64,000 nucleotides of DNA from Rhodanobacter sp. Its GTDB lineage: Bacteria > Pseudomonadota > Gammaproteobacteria > Xanthomonadales > Rhodanobacteraceae. A program made the position numbers and the translations under genes. The notes under the pieces were generated by a model, which was not told where the DNA came from, did not search any database, and saw only the letters and a program-made list of their open reading frames with translations. Where the stretch lies: the NCBI GenBank assembly GCA_040371205.1, contig AP031382.1, positions 1,981,562 through 2,045,561 of the forward strand. Reading direction: 5' to 3'. Below are positions 24,861-33,868 of the stretch, piece by piece (the first letter of the stretch is position 1; each line of letters opens with the position of its first letter).

Positions 24861-24886
24861 AAAGCCCCTGAATCCAGGGGCTTTTT
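24861..24886 (+). terminator. Rho-independent terminator
   Basis: AAAGCCCCTG/CAGGGGCTTTTT with an AATC loop; ends the pilin-adhesin transcription unit after the 92-aa gene. Confidence 0.9.
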
Positions 24887-25025
24887 CCATTTTCCGACGC
24901 GGGTGCGGAAAATTGGAAACATCCTCCTCGCTCAGACCCTTACCGTTCGCGGCTCGCCCAGGTGGGGTCTCAGCGGAAGAGACCGGTCTGGTTAAAATGG
25001 CCCCCTTCCACAGGAGGAACAGGGC

Positions 25026-25244
25026 ATGAGTGAGAGCAGTTCAGGCGCAGGGAAATCGGGCGGAATTTGGGGACTGATCCTCACGGTGTTCACGATGCTG
25101 GCCCAAATCTGGGGATCCATCCCTCAGGAAAGCCGCGAAAAATTGATCGCCACCATCGTTGAAGGGTTCGATTCCATGCTTCGCCGCTTCTTCCGCCGCT
25201 TCCACGAACTGGAAGCCAAGCCGGGTCAGGAGGTGGCGCCGTGA
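25026..25244 (+). CDS. Small membrane protein
   Basis: 72 aa. One hydrophobic helix (GGIWGLILTVFTMLAQIWGS) is followed by a charged amphipathic segment (SMLRRFFRRFHELEAK). Good ribosome-binding site (CAGGAGGAACAGGGC). Its stop overlaps the GTG start of the next gene, so the two are coupled. Function unknown. Confidence 0.7.
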   Translation: MSESSSGAGKSGGIWGLILTVFTMLAQIWGSIPQESREKLIATIVEGFDSMLRRFFRRFHELEAKPGQEVAP

Positions 25245-25603
25245 CCAAGCCCTTGGATTTGTTCGCGTCCATCCAACTGGACGCCCAGGCGAAACGCCCC
25301 AGTCAGCCCGCTCTCCCTGGATCGAGCGACGCCCCAACTTCGAGCGAGATGGTGGTGAGCCAGGCGATGGCCGCCAGGCCAGTTTCGCTGGCTCTGGATC
25401 AGGCGCTAGCCAAGGCGCCCCTGACATCGGACAAGGCCGGCATTCTGAAAGCCCAAGCCACGGCCCTGGTGGGCTCTGAACCCTTCTTGCGCGAAGCGTC
25501 GAAGGAAATTGGCGTGCCGCAACCGGGCGAGAGCGAGGACGAATTCGTGGACCGCGCCAAGGCCACCCTTCGCGCGTTGCTGTCGAAATCGTTGAAGGGC
25601 TGA
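25241..25603 (+). CDS. Hypothetical protein coupled to the small membrane protein
   Basis: 120 aa, GTG start overlapping the previous stop (GTGA). A low-complexity Pro/Ser/Ala first third precedes a helical C-terminal domain (FLREASKEIGVPQPGESEDE, then FVDRAKATLRALL). No family recognised. Ends before a bidirectional terminator. Confidence 0.7.
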   Translation: MTKPLDLFASIQLDAQAKRPSQPALPGSSDAPTSSEMVVSQAMAARPVSLALDQALAKAPLTSDKAGILKAQATALVGSEPFLREASKEIGVPQPGESEDEFVDRAKATLRALLSKSLKG

Positions 25604-25625
25604 GCTCGGCCCCGCTGACCAAGAA

Positions 25626-25653
25626 AAAGGCCCACCCCGAAGGTTGGGCCTTT
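25626..25653. terminator. Bidirectional terminator between convergent genes
   Basis: AAAGGCCCA (25626-25634) pairs with TGGGCCTTT (25645-25653), with A- and T-runs on either side. It serves both the rightward 25241 gene and the leftward 25660 gene. Confidence 0.85.
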
Positions 25654-25659
25654 GATGTT

Positions 25660-26304
25660 TTACCAAGGCTGCGTGCTGAACTCGACCCGGTCGAAGATCA
25701 GACCGGCACGCCCCGACTTCCGGTAGACCGCGCGCGCCCAGACGTCGATGGCCTCATCGAGCGCCAAGGGCTGGCCGTCTCCGTCGTCCCGTTCCCCTTG
25801 CATTTCCCCTGAGGTCGTCAGGGTCCACTGCTCCCGGGCTTGCCAGAAGTTGCCGCTTTCACTTTCCAGCTCGAACCCATCCGGGTCTGGATCGAAGGTG
25901 ATGTTGCCGGTCTCCGCCATCTGGGCGGCAAGGTCAGGGTCTTCGTAAACATGGGCCGTAACGGCGTCGCGGGCCACTGCGTGCCAAAAATCGTCCACGG
26001 TTTCGTAGGCCCGGGGGATGGCGGCACGCACGCCGGCCAGGCAACACGCGGCCAAGTCTTCGGACCATCCCTTCGCGCGACAGCGCTGGATGCCCCACTC
26101 GACGTTGACAATGAAATGCTCAGCCGCGTCCAACCCCTGACCTTCGGGGGCGAGGGATTGCTCAATGAGCAGCGCGGAATAGGTCTTGTAGCCAAACATG
26201 CTGGCCAGGACTTCCTGGGCATGGCTGACCTTGACGGGGAACTGGTGCTGGGCACCAAAAGCACGTGCCTCAACAATGGCAGGGCCGAAATTAAAAGACG
26301 ACAT
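25660..26304 (-). CDS. Hypothetical protein with glyoxalase-related N-terminal motif
   Basis: 214 aa, acidic. The N-terminal segment (FPVKVSHAQEVLASMFGYKT, then YSALL) matches a short helical motif often found before glyoxalase-related plasmid proteins (S-x-A-Q-E-x-L-A...G-Y-x-S/T). The remainder (WQAREQWTLTT, DEAIDVWARAVYRKSGRAGL) is unassigned. Divergent from the 26520 gene. Confidence 0.6.
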   Translation of the reverse strand: MSSFNFGPAIVEARAFGAQHQFPVKVSHAQEVLASMFGYKTYSALLIEQSLAPEGQGLDAAEHFIVNVEWGIQRCRAKGWSEDLAACCLAGVRAAIPRAYETVDDFWHAVARDAVTAHVYEDPDLAAQMAETGNITFDPDPDGFELESESGNFWQAREQWTLTTSGEMQGERDDGDGQPLALDEAIDVWARAVYRKSGRAGLIFDRVEFSTQPW

Positions 26305-26428
26305 GGAATGTCCTCATGATGGTGACCTGGCAGAAAACTTGGATGGGTTGAAACACTGGACCTTTTTGCCCACCACACTGCCCGGTCGATCAAGGGGCAT
26401 TGTCAGAGGGGTGTTGCCTTTGCCGTTC

Positions 26429-26441
26429 AGGTGGTCCACCT
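26429..26441. promoter_or_regulatory. Short palindrome in divergent intergenic region
   Basis: AGGTGG-T-CCACCT lies in the 215-bp gap between the divergent genes at 26304 and 26520. It is a possible operator; nothing else coding is seen in this gap. Confidence 0.35.
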
Positions 26442-26519
26442 CGCAGGCCGCGTGGGGCCATTTTAGCACCGTTCGATCGGTAAACTCCGGTCCAGTGATC
26501 ATCAGGGGACACGGACGAC

Positions 26520-27347
26520 ATGCACCGGTTGCTACGCATTGGGTTTCAGTCAGTGGGCTACTGGGAGCCCCACCCCAGGAAGGCCGAAGGCCTGACCTAC
26601 TACCTGCGCACGGCCGCGCCCCACCCCCACACGCTCTATGCGTTTGTGCTGGATGGGGAAGTGAAATACGTGGGCAAGACCACGCGCACCCTGGCGGCAC
26701 GGATGGACAACTACGTGCGCGGCCCCAATGAGCCCGAGCCGGGCAACAAGCGCTCGATCCCGAGCCCGAAAGCGCGAAGCACGAACGCCCGCGTGGGCCG
26801 GGCCATCCTGGATGCTCTGCGCCAAGGGTCGATGGTGGAAATCTACGCACTGCCGGATGTGGAACTGCACCGTTACGGCGATTTCCACTTGAATCTGGCT
26901 GCGGGCTTGGAGGACAGCATCATTTCCGTGCTGGACCCGGAGTGGAACGGTGGCAAGAAGACCCGCAAGGAAGACACGGACACGATCAGTTTGACCTCCA
27001 CCGCCCTGCCCCAACCCGAACCCATCGCGCCGACTGACGGGCAGCCGGTGAAGGTCCTGCGGGTGAAGATGGGGGCCACCTACTTCGACAAGGGTTTCTT
27101 CAACGTCGGGGTGGACGGCACCGACGTCCTGGGCGCCGATGGCCAGACCATGGAGCTCTATTGCGGCGACACGGCCGAGCCCATCCTGGGCACGATCAAC
27201 CGGCGCGCCAATCTCAACGGAACGCCCCGCATCTTTGGGGGCAAAGCCTTGCGCGATTGGATACAGGCCAACTTGGAACGCGACGCCCTGATGCAGGTGG
27301 ACGTGCTGACACCCACGGCCATTCGGCTCTCTGCAGCTCAGCCCTGA
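26520..27347 (+). CDS. GIY-YIG nuclease-domain protein
   Basis: 275 aa. The N-terminal half carries a GIY-YIG fold: TLYAFVLDGEVKYVGKTTRT gives the GIY (YAF) and YIG (YVG) strands, followed by the Arg of LAARM. A Glu in AAGLEDSIISVL is a plausible metal ligand. The C-terminal part (about 165-275) is a separate beta-rich domain ending LMQVDVLTPTAIRL. A stand-alone nuclease of this kind may be a homing, repair or anti-competitor enzyme. Its stop lies 4 bp from that of the leftward 27352 gene. Confidence 0.75.
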   Translation: MHRLLRIGFQSVGYWEPHPRKAEGLTYYLRTAAPHPHTLYAFVLDGEVKYVGKTTRTLAARMDNYVRGPNEPEPGNKRSIPSPKARSTNARVGRAILDALRQGSMVEIYALPDVELHRYGDFHLNLAAGLEDSIISVLDPEWNGGKKTRKEDTDTISLTSTALPQPEPIAPTDGQPVKVLRVKMGATYFDKGFFNVGVDGTDVLGADGQTMELYCGDTAEPILGTINRRANLNGTPRIFGGKALRDWIQANLERDALMQVDVLTPTAIRLSAAQP

Positions 27348-27351
27348 CCCG

Positions 27352-27780
27352 TCAACGCTTTGAGCCGTAGTTCCCCGGCATCCGGATCCACGGGGCCATC
27401 ATGTCCACGCGTTTCGGGGACTTCCGCTTCTTCTTCACCGTGACCACGACTTCGGGGGCCGGCTTCTTGGCGCGCTTCGGCGGGGGCACGGCCTCGCCCA
27501 GGTCATGCACCTTCACCAACTTCACGTGGCCATCCTCGGTTGAGACATCGAGCCCGGCGTGGGTGCGGATGTAACCGACCAGCAGCCGACGGGTGCCGCT
27601 GCGGTTGAAGCAGGAAAACAGTTCTGCAATGAGGCGAGAGTCACCATGCTTCGCGTGGTGCTCGATCGCATGGTCCATGGCTTCCCGAAACAGGGGCGCT
27701 TGAACCAGTTTCACTACGTCCACGAAGGGGCGAACCCGCTCGCCCCCCAGCGTCATGACCAGATCGTAGGTCTCTTTCAT
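27352..27780 (-). CDS. Hypothetical basic protein, last gene of membrane-protein operon
   Basis: 142 aa. The start at 27780 is chosen for the AAGGA upstream. The C-terminus is strongly basic (PPPKRAKKPAPEVVVTVKKK). The middle (DHAIEHHAKHGDSRLIAELF, then RRLLVGYIRTHAGL) is helical. No family recognised. Terminal gene of the leftward unit that begins near 30595. Confidence 0.65.
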   Translation of the reverse strand: MKETYDLVMTLGGERVRPFVDVVKLVQAPLFREAMDHAIEHHAKHGDSRLIAELFSCFNRSGTRRLLVGYIRTHAGLDVSTEDGHVKLVKVHDLGEAVPPPKRAKKPAPEVVVTVKKKRKSPKRVDMMAPWIRMPGNYGSKR

Positions 27781-27813
27781 CGGCCCATCCTTGTCCATCG
27801 ACGTGAATTTCTA

Positions 27814-28110
27814 TCACGCCTGCGGAAGGGTCGCACCCTCCATCAGCCCTGCCCTGTCTCGCTCCTGGCATCCAAGCATGTAGCCGTCGAGGAAAGACTG
27901 GCTCAGACGCTCCGACTCGCGGCCGTCGGTGTGCCAGTGATCCGAGCCCACCGTGCGGCACCACCCGACGAAAGAGAAATCGACGGGTTTCCGATGAAGG
28001 GCGTGCTCGAAGCCGCGGCGGTGGGCACGGGTGCGGGCTGCTAGGATTTCCGCATTGTGAGCGAGCTGACGACGGGCCAGGGCGTCGCGGAGGAAGCGCG
28101 GCATGTTCAT
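27814..28110 (-). CDS. Hypothetical soluble protein
   Basis: 98 aa. The ATG at 28110 overlaps the preceding stop (ATGA). Arg/His-rich helical N-terminus (FLRDALARRQLAHNAEILAA) and a polar C-terminus ending LMEGATLPQA. Part of the coupled operon 30595-27352. Confidence 0.65.
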   Translation of the reverse strand: MNMPRFLRDALARRQLAHNAEILAARTRAHRRGFEHALHRKPVDFSFVGWCRTVGSDHWHTDGRESERLSQSFLDGYMLGCQERDRAGLMEGATLPQA

Positions 28111-28337
28111 TGTTGATGGGCTTTTCGAGGGGCGGGTTCCACGTCGTCGTCCCACTCGATGCGGATATGACGCAGGAGCGAATACCAATAGCAATAGACC
28201 TGTCCGAGCAGGACGACGGGAAAAGCCCAGTGATTGGGGGAGTGCCGGAACAGAGGGTCAGCAAACACGGTCGGCAACACCCACCAGGCCGTGCCCAACA
28301 GCCTTGCATGCGCATCCACCCATGCCTTGAATGTCAT
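28107..28337 (-). CDS. Small membrane protein
   Basis: 76 aa, start overlapping the upstream stop (ATGA). Two hydrophobic segments (LLGTAWWVLPTVFADP and WAFPVVLLGQVYCYWYSLL) suggest two membrane passes. No family recognised. Confidence 0.65.
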   Translation of the reverse strand: MTFKAWVDAHARLLGTAWWVLPTVFADPLFRHSPNHWAFPVVLLGQVYCYWYSLLRHIRIEWDDDVEPAPRKAHQQ

Positions 28338-28810
28338 GGTGTGCCCCCAAACAAATCGAACTGTTGGGGTTGCCGGCGTTTGCTCTCTTCTTCGCCCGCC
28401 CACCTGCCTTTCAACATGGCCTTGATGAGCAATGAGCTGTATTCGCGCCAAGTGGTGTTGCGGACCTCGGCCGCCCAGTCCCTGGCCGGTGGCGCAGTGA
28501 TCCGTTCCGCGATGGCAACGGGATCGTTGCGCCAGTGCTCCCGGTTTTCATCCAGGCCATTCTGAAAACCGTCCTGATAGAGCTTCACGCAACTTTGGAT
28601 GGTTTGCTGTGCCCAGTCTTCGTCCGAACGACGTTCCCTGACAGGGAATAGCTTGTGTGCACGGTGCCCCGAGTCCAGACCTTCGGGTTCACATTGGTCC
28701 GCAGACTTGTCCCGATGCCGCCACATCCAGGCAACGACCAAGATCCATGGAGTCATCAACGCCACGGCAATACAGATGGACCCAAGCGCAAACATCGCAG
28801 TGGCGGTCAT
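28334..28810 (-). CDS. Single-pass membrane protein
   Basis: 158 aa. N-terminal helix (MFALGSICIAVALMTPWILV) followed by a charged cytoplasmic or periplasmic domain with DEDWAQQTIQSCVKLYQDGF. The start at 28810 lies 8 nt after the upstream stop; the longer frame is not supported. Possible role in mating-pair or entry functions by context only. Confidence 0.65.
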   Translation of the reverse strand: MTATAMFALGSICIAVALMTPWILVVAWMWRHRDKSADQCEPEGLDSGHRAHKLFPVRERRSDEDWAQQTIQSCVKLYQDGFQNGLDENREHWRNDPVAIAERITAPPARDWAAEVRNTTWREYSSLLIKAMLKGRWAGEEESKRRQPQQFDLFGGTP

Positions 28811-28818
28811 GGCGTGCC

Positions 28819-29295
28819 TCAATGCATCAGGTTGAGGTGATAGACACTGGCCGTGGTGACCAGCGCAGCCAGGGTCACGCACGCCACGATGGCGCGCGCC
28901 CGGATGGACTGGTTCACGAGCCAAATCATCAGGATCACAAGCGCACCCACCATGAACCCGATGTAGGTCCACACAAAGGCGAGGGGCATGTAAAGCATCA
29001 GGAGGGCGAACACGCCCAGCATGAGTTCGCGTGAGATGAGCGTTGCGAACACGAACTGCTCATCACTCTTCACCTGGTCGCTAGCCAAGTCATAGACCAC
29101 GGCGATGACAGCGCTCACGATGTTGACGCCCAGCCAAGTGGCCAACGCAATCTTCCAATCAATCAGGGTAATGCCAAAGATGATGGCCAGGTCGGCAAGG
29201 CTGCTCAGAGACTTGCCCGCACGCGTTTTGACCAACACCCGTGCCAAGAGGGACAGGCCCAACAGAGTGACCAAGGCAAGGAAGGTGTTGTTCAT
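28819..29295 (-). CDS. Polytopic membrane protein
   Basis: 158 aa with about five hydrophobic helices (FLALVTLLGLSLLARVL near the start, LMLGVFALLMLYMPLAFVW in the middle, VACVTLAALVTTASVY at the end). ATGA overlap with the preceding gene. No transporter or exclusion family can be assigned. Confidence 0.7.
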   Translation of the reverse strand: MNNTFLALVTLLGLSLLARVLVKTRAGKSLSSLADLAIIFGITLIDWKIALATWLGVNIVSAVIAVVYDLASDQVKSDEQFVFATLISRELMLGVFALLMLYMPLAFVWTYIGFMVGALVILMIWLVNQSIRARAIVACVTLAALVTTASVYHLNLMH

Positions 29296-30329
29296 GGGGT
29301 GCTCCCGGCGAGGTGGGTTTTGACGTAGGTGATGTCATTGAGGTCAGCAACGGGCTCTGCCGCTTCGGGTTCGGCGACGGGTGCTGGCGTGCCCTCGACC
29401 TTGGCATTGCGCATTTCCTTGGCGAGCCCCACGTATTGGTGCAGCCGCGCGAGTTCCTTGTCGCATTGTTCTTGGCCCAGTCGCCGGACTTCTTCGATCC
29501 AAGCGCTGACAGGCGTGCCTTCCTCACCCTGCGGGTGATCCGGATGTGCCGCGATATAAAGCGTCAATCCCACGCCTTCTTTTTGGATTTCCCACCCCCG
29601 CGCCTCACGGTCTGTAATGGCACGCAAATCGGAATACACACCGTTTCCAGCTGCAGCCCGGTTTTCGTGAAGGGTGTCGAGCCATCCCTGGACCTGCTTG
29701 CGCGTGCGTTTCGCCCAGTGCCACCGATCACCGTGCCAGGCCTGTGCCACAGCCAAATCGGTTTCGTTAAAGATGACGATGGGCTCCACGTTTTTCTCCT
29801 GGGCCCAGCGCCGGATGTCGTCCAAGCCATCGGCGATGAACTCGCGGCTGCGAAGACGCTTCTGATCCACATAGGTTTCCCAGAACAGCACCACCCACAA
29901 CTGATCCGGGGTCAGGTCCGGATCCGACAAGAGCAGGAAAGTTGAGGGGCCGTGATCCTCCTTAGGTATCAAGGGGCCCTTGGTCAGATCAGCTTTCACC
30001 CGCGCCACCAAATCCGCCGGAGCTTCCTTCGCCACTTCGGCCCACACGGCTGACATGCCGGCTTGTTCATCACGGTTGAAGTAGTGCTGTTGGAGGAACC
30101 AGGTCGCCAAAACGACCAGGCCATACCACGCAAAAACAGGCCACCCTTGGACGTGGGCCATGGGCTTCACGGTGAACTCCAACACCGAGAAGGCAAGCAG
30201 CCATGCCATGCACAACAAACCCAACACTCGGTTCACAATACTGGGGCGCTTGATCTGACCTGCGGCGCGCAGCACGACTGCCGCAATTCGTCTGTCCATC
30301 GCATCAGGCGGCAAGATTTGGTCGTTCAT
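29292..30329 (-). CDS. Two-TM membrane protein with large soluble domain
   Basis: 345 aa. Two membrane helices (LGLLCMAWLLAFSVLEFTV and WPVFAWYGLVVLATWFLQQH, about 35-90) precede a soluble domain of about 250 residues (LWVVLFWETYVDQKRL, DLAVAQAWHGDRWHWAKRTR). The start shares one base with the preceding stop (TGATG). No family recognised. The large C-terminal domain and operon context suggest an envelope-associated conjugation accessory, unproven. Confidence 0.65.
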   Translation of the reverse strand: MNDQILPPDAMDRRIAAVVLRAAGQIKRPSIVNRVLGLLCMAWLLAFSVLEFTVKPMAHVQGWPVFAWYGLVVLATWFLQQHYFNRDEQAGMSAVWAEVAKEAPADLVARVKADLTKGPLIPKEDHGPSTFLLLSDPDLTPDQLWVVLFWETYVDQKRLRSREFIADGLDDIRRWAQEKNVEPIVIFNETDLAVAQAWHGDRWHWAKRTRKQVQGWLDTLHENRAAAGNGVYSDLRAITDREARGWEIQKEGVGLTLYIAAHPDHPQGEEGTPVSAWIEEVRRLGQEQCDKELARLHQYVGLAKEMRNAKVEGTPAPVAEPEAAEPVADLNDITYVKTHLAGSTP

Positions 30330-30595
30330 CAGTTCGCCCTCCGCGCCTGGATAATGCGGTCGAAGGGTTCCGGGTAAACCAGGTCCGCGGGCACATGTTG
30401 GGACTGGAAACGAATGAGCTGGTCCTGTTGCGCGATGAAAGCTTCGCAACTCGCGCGGTCCAGACGTTCTTGCGCAAGGCGCTTGCCCAGCTCAGCCGAC
30501 AAAGCACGGAGGGCATCCGCTTCACGCTGGGAGGCGTGCAAGGCGTCCTGGACAGCCTTCAACGTCTCTTGAAGGATGGGGGTGAGATTGGTCAT
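30329..30595 (-). CDS. Small coiled-coil protein, first gene of operon
   Basis: 88 aa, almost entirely helical (AVQDALHASQREADALRALS, AELGKRLAQERLD). Good ribosome-binding site (GGAGTCCCACC before ATG). It is the first gene behind the promoter at 30631-30658. Confidence 0.65.
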   Translation of the reverse strand: MTNLTPILQETLKAVQDALHASQREADALRALSAELGKRLAQERLDRASCEAFIAQQDQLIRFQSQHVPADLVYPEPFDRIIQARRAN

Positions 30596-30630
30596 GGTGG
30601 GACTCCATGAGTTTTGCTGGGGATGACTTC

Positions 30631-30694
30631 ACCCTCTCAAAACCAAGGGCCGTGTCAACCCCATTTGGAAAACTTTTTGGGGTGTTCTCACCCC
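30631..30694 (-). promoter_or_regulatory. Promoter and upstream operator of the membrane-protein operon
   Basis: Minus strand: -35 TTGACA (30658-30653), 16-bp spacer, -10 GAGGGT (30636-30631). Operator GGGGTGTTCTCACCCC occupies 30679-30694, 20 bp upstream of the -35. Confidence 0.7.
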
Positions 30695-30716
30695 TTCTTT
30701 GAAGTGGCCAAAAGAA

Positions 30717-30734
30717 ACCGCCCCGAAGGGCGGT
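30717..30734 (-). terminator. Terminator after the relaxase gene
   Basis: ACCGCCC/GGGCGGT stem, read on the minus strand with a TTCG tetraloop and followed by TTCTTTT. It lies 62 bp after the relaxase stop. Confidence 0.8.
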
Positions 30735-30795
30735 CATCGGAGGGGTCAGGAACGCTCGCGGCTCCGGCAACCTCGACGCCAGGAAGCCGAATCGA

Positions 30796-33768
30796 TCAGC
30801 GTTCGTGGCCCCGCCCTCGATCACGCTTGTGCTCTCGCTGCGCGGCCCGCTCCTGATCCTGCTTCTTCGCTTGCTGCCGATCTCGGAGCTTGCGGTAAGC
30901 CTCGCCTGCGGCTTTCAGGAACTTCGAATCCTGGAACAACCCCGCACGGGTGCCCTCGTGGCGGCGTTCGGGTTTCTCCCGCGTCGACTCCGGCTGCGCC
31001 TGGCTCTTCTGCGCTTCTTCCCGAAGCCACTGCGTCGTCGTCAGCCCACGGAATTTCTTGGACAGGCCTTCTTCCAACGCATTCACCTGCAAGCGGTCCT
31101 GAGCCCACGCCGCGTCACCGCTGCGATCAAAAAGTTCATCAATCGGACCGTAAAGCGTGTAGCTGTCTTTCATGCGCGTGAAACCCACCAGCGCCAGCTG
31201 GCGATCCGTCATACCGCGGTGGCCCAGGTGCAAGACTTCCGAGACGGACTGCCCCTGGCTCTTGTGCACGGTGCTGGCATAGGCGTGCATGAGGCTCACG
31301 TCCTTGGCCTGGAACGTGAGCTCGCGGCCGTCTTGCTTTTTGATGTCACTCTCGATGGTGCCCTGGATGGTGTGCCCGCCCTTCCCGTCTGGCGTCACGG
31401 CGGTGACGATCAACGTTGTTCCGTTCACAACATCGAGCTCCTTGCTCTTCTTCGTGAACATCACGCGGTCCCCCTTCGCCAGCGCCAAAGGTTGAATGGC
31501 TTGGGTTCGGGGGTTGCTCACCCCAACCGAGTGTTCCAGGCTCAGCTCCCCTTTTGCCTTGCGACCCTCACGGATGGCGTCGTTCAACGCATCGACGTCC
31601 GTGCGCGTGGCGGCGAGCACCAGCTTTTCTCGCGCCGGTTTGTGGCTGGCCAGGTAATCCTTCACCAGGAATGCGCGCGCCTGGTCACGGTTGTCGAAGG
31701 CCTGGATCTGGCCGCGGGCTTCCATCCGCGCAATGATTTTTTGCCCTGCCAATTCGTTTTGTTGGCGTGAGCGCTTCTCCGTGCCACCGGCTGCGTAATA
31801 TTCGCGGGCGATGTCACGGTCTGCTTCCTGCTTCTGGCGCCGAATGTCTTTCAACTCGGTGTAGCCAACTTCCTTGGCGAGCGCCCGCATCGGCGCCCCG
31901 CGCTCCACGGACTGGAGTTGCAGCACGTCTCCTTGGCAGATGATTTTCGCCCCGGCCTCATGGGCAAAGCCCATCAGGGCTCGAAGCGAAGGGGTGCCCA
32001 TCATGCCGGCCTCGTCCACCAGCACGACGCTCTTGGACGTCAGCTGCATCTTGCCCTTGCCCAGTTGGTCCACCATCTGCGCGATCGAGTAAGACGTGAT
32101 TCCGCTTTCCGCCTGGAGCTTTTGAGCGGCTTTCCAGGCCGTCGAGCAACCAATGACTTGGAAGCCGCAGGCGCGATAAGCCTTCACCACGGCATCGCTG
32201 ACGGTGGTCTTGCCGGTGCCGGCCCATCCCTGCACCACCGCCACCCCGCCGGAGCCGCAGCAGGTGAACTCGGCCGCCTTGCGCTGCTCAGGGGAGAGCT
32301 TGAATCCACGCTCCTCTTCCATCTCCGCGATGGCCTTTCTCAGCACATTGGGATCCAGGCGCACGGATTGATCATGGACCCGGGCCTTGGCCATTTCCAC
32401 AATGTCCCGCTCTTGCTGCACCACTTTGGGATCCGCAAATCGGATTTCGGTGTAACGGCGTGAAAGGGTCTTGCCTCGGTCGTCTTTGTGGAGTTGCTCA
32501 GGCTCGATCAATTGCAATTCGTTGCGCTTCAAGAAAGCACCGGCTTCTCGCCACACCTGCGCGGCATTGGCGCCGGTGCTGCGCTCGGCCAACTTCTGCA
32601 CCAGGTCGGCCCGCGTCCACACGCTCTTGTTCTCGTGGAGCTCACCCAAGATTTCCTGGTCGCGCTGCGCCTGCGTTTGCTGCTGAGTTGGGGTGCGCTG
32701 ACCCCGGTGGCACAGGTCCCGGAGGTTGTCGGGCAACAGGCCGGGATGCTCTCGGCGCCAGAGGGCCAGGTCTTCCTGCCAGCGGGCGTGCATCTCGGCA
32801 AACGTGGGCTCGTCTTTGTTCCGGCGCGTTTTCAGCGTGGCCTGCTGCGCGGTGCCGCCGTGCTCTTGCATATACGCCAGGATTTCCTTGCGGCGGCCGG
32901 ACAACTGGTCAATAAGTTCATCCGGGATGCCCGCGATTTTCCAAAAACGGTCGGTGACTTTGCCGTCCTTGTCGTAGCGAATGTCGTCCTCGATCCCAAA
33001 TCCCAGCTTTTGCATTTCACTGGCAAGCTCGGCGCGATACATCGCCCCGATGCCCTTCTTCCACCGCCAGAGTTCACTGGGTTCCAGGGTGCCCCACTCG
33101 CCGTCACTCCCTTTGCACACGTTGTAAATGAGGCAATGGGTGTGCAATTGGGGGTCGATGTCCAGTTCGTGTTCACCGCGTTGCTTCCAATCGCTTTCAT
33201 GCGCGCGGGCGCCGAAGTGCGTGTGGCGGGAAATGACCAGCTCCGCCGAGAGCACATCTTTTCCGCCTTTGCCACGTCGGGTTTCAGCGCAATGCTTCTC
33301 GTAGAAGCCGATGGTTTTCTCCACGGCGCGATGCTGGGCATCCACGATGGCCTGGCGCAGTTCCGCATCAGCAAAGGCCATGACGATGCTGACGCTTTTG
33401 GGGGCACTCAGCGTCGACTCGGTGCCAATGCGCATCCCGTGGGTGGCGGTGATTTCCTCCCCCTTTTCATCGAGACGCACGTTGCCCGCGCGATCTTTGA
33501 CCTTGCGGATTTCAGGCTTCTTCCCGGCGCCCTGGCGCAACGCGGTCTTGCCATCAGGAGCGAAGCCGCTGCCCAGGCGGTTCATCAACTCTTCGGTGAC
33601 CGGTTGCCCCATGAGTCCGAGGCTTCGGGCGGCGCTGCCACACCAGGCGCTGGCCGATTGCTCATGGCCATCTTTGCCCAAGTAATACTGGGTGGACGTC
33701 AGGTATTTCGGCACGCCGCCGGCCCCACCGGAAGGGTCCTTGGACGTGAGGGTTTTGAGAGAGTTCAT
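30796..33768 (-). CDS. MobF relaxase/helicase (TrwC/TraI family)
   Basis: Conjugative relaxase, 990 aa. It nicks oriT, stays covalently bound to the 5' end and unwinds the transferred strand. Relaxase domain (1-300): adjacent tyrosines Tyr28/Tyr29 in TSTQYYLG and the metal-binding histidines in SRHTHFGARAH and DPQLHTHCLIYN (His209, His211). SF1 helicase domain: Walker A GWAGTGKT (514-521) and Walker B VLVDEAGM (582-589). The C-terminus is basic and Arg/Gln-rich. Size and order match TrwC of IncW plasmids. Its promoter carries a 14-bp operator variant. The two coupling-type ATPase genes lie to the right. Confidence 0.95.
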   Translation of the reverse strand: MNSLKTLTSKDPSGGAGGVPKYLTSTQYYLGKDGHEQSASAWCGSAARSLGLMGQPVTEELMNRLGSGFAPDGKTALRQGAGKKPEIRKVKDRAGNVRLDEKGEEITATHGMRIGTESTLSAPKSVSIVMAFADAELRQAIVDAQHRAVEKTIGFYEKHCAETRRGKGGKDVLSAELVISRHTHFGARAHESDWKQRGEHELDIDPQLHTHCLIYNVCKGSDGEWGTLEPSELWRWKKGIGAMYRAELASEMQKLGFGIEDDIRYDKDGKVTDRFWKIAGIPDELIDQLSGRRKEILAYMQEHGGTAQQATLKTRRNKDEPTFAEMHARWQEDLALWRREHPGLLPDNLRDLCHRGQRTPTQQQTQAQRDQEILGELHENKSVWTRADLVQKLAERSTGANAAQVWREAGAFLKRNELQLIEPEQLHKDDRGKTLSRRYTEIRFADPKVVQQERDIVEMAKARVHDQSVRLDPNVLRKAIAEMEEERGFKLSPEQRKAAEFTCCGSGGVAVVQGWAGTGKTTVSDAVVKAYRACGFQVIGCSTAWKAAQKLQAESGITSYSIAQMVDQLGKGKMQLTSKSVVLVDEAGMMGTPSLRALMGFAHEAGAKIICQGDVLQLQSVERGAPMRALAKEVGYTELKDIRRQKQEADRDIAREYYAAGGTEKRSRQQNELAGQKIIARMEARGQIQAFDNRDQARAFLVKDYLASHKPAREKLVLAATRTDVDALNDAIREGRKAKGELSLEHSVGVSNPRTQAIQPLALAKGDRVMFTKKSKELDVVNGTTLIVTAVTPDGKGGHTIQGTIESDIKKQDGRELTFQAKDVSLMHAYASTVHKSQGQSVSEVLHLGHRGMTDRQLALVGFTRMKDSYTLYGPIDELFDRSGDAAWAQDRLQVNALEEGLSKKFRGLTTTQWLREEAQKSQAQPESTREKPERRHEGTRAGLFQDSKFLKAAGEAYRKLRDRQQAKKQDQERAAQREHKRDRGRGHER

Positions 33769-33782
33769 GCGGGAAGATCCGT

Positions 33783-33824
33783 GGGGTGCTCACCCCAACC
33801 TCTCAAAATAAAGGACCGCGTCAA
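33783..33824 (-). promoter_or_regulatory. Relaxase promoter with short-spacer operator
   Basis: Minus strand: -35 TTGACG (33824-33819), 16-bp spacer, -10 GAGGTT (33802-33797), abutting GGGGTG-CT-CACCCC (33783-33796). The operator spacer is 2 bp instead of the usual 4, so binding may be weaker. Confidence 0.65.
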
Positions 33825-33868
33825 TCCTTCGGCTACCATGGGTCACCCAAGGCCAGGATGACCTTCAC

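Noticed and set aside
32690-32705. Operator-like GGGGTGCGCTGACCCC in the relaxase gene
   Set aside because: One mismatch in a half-site and within coding sequence; could be chance in GC-rich DNA.
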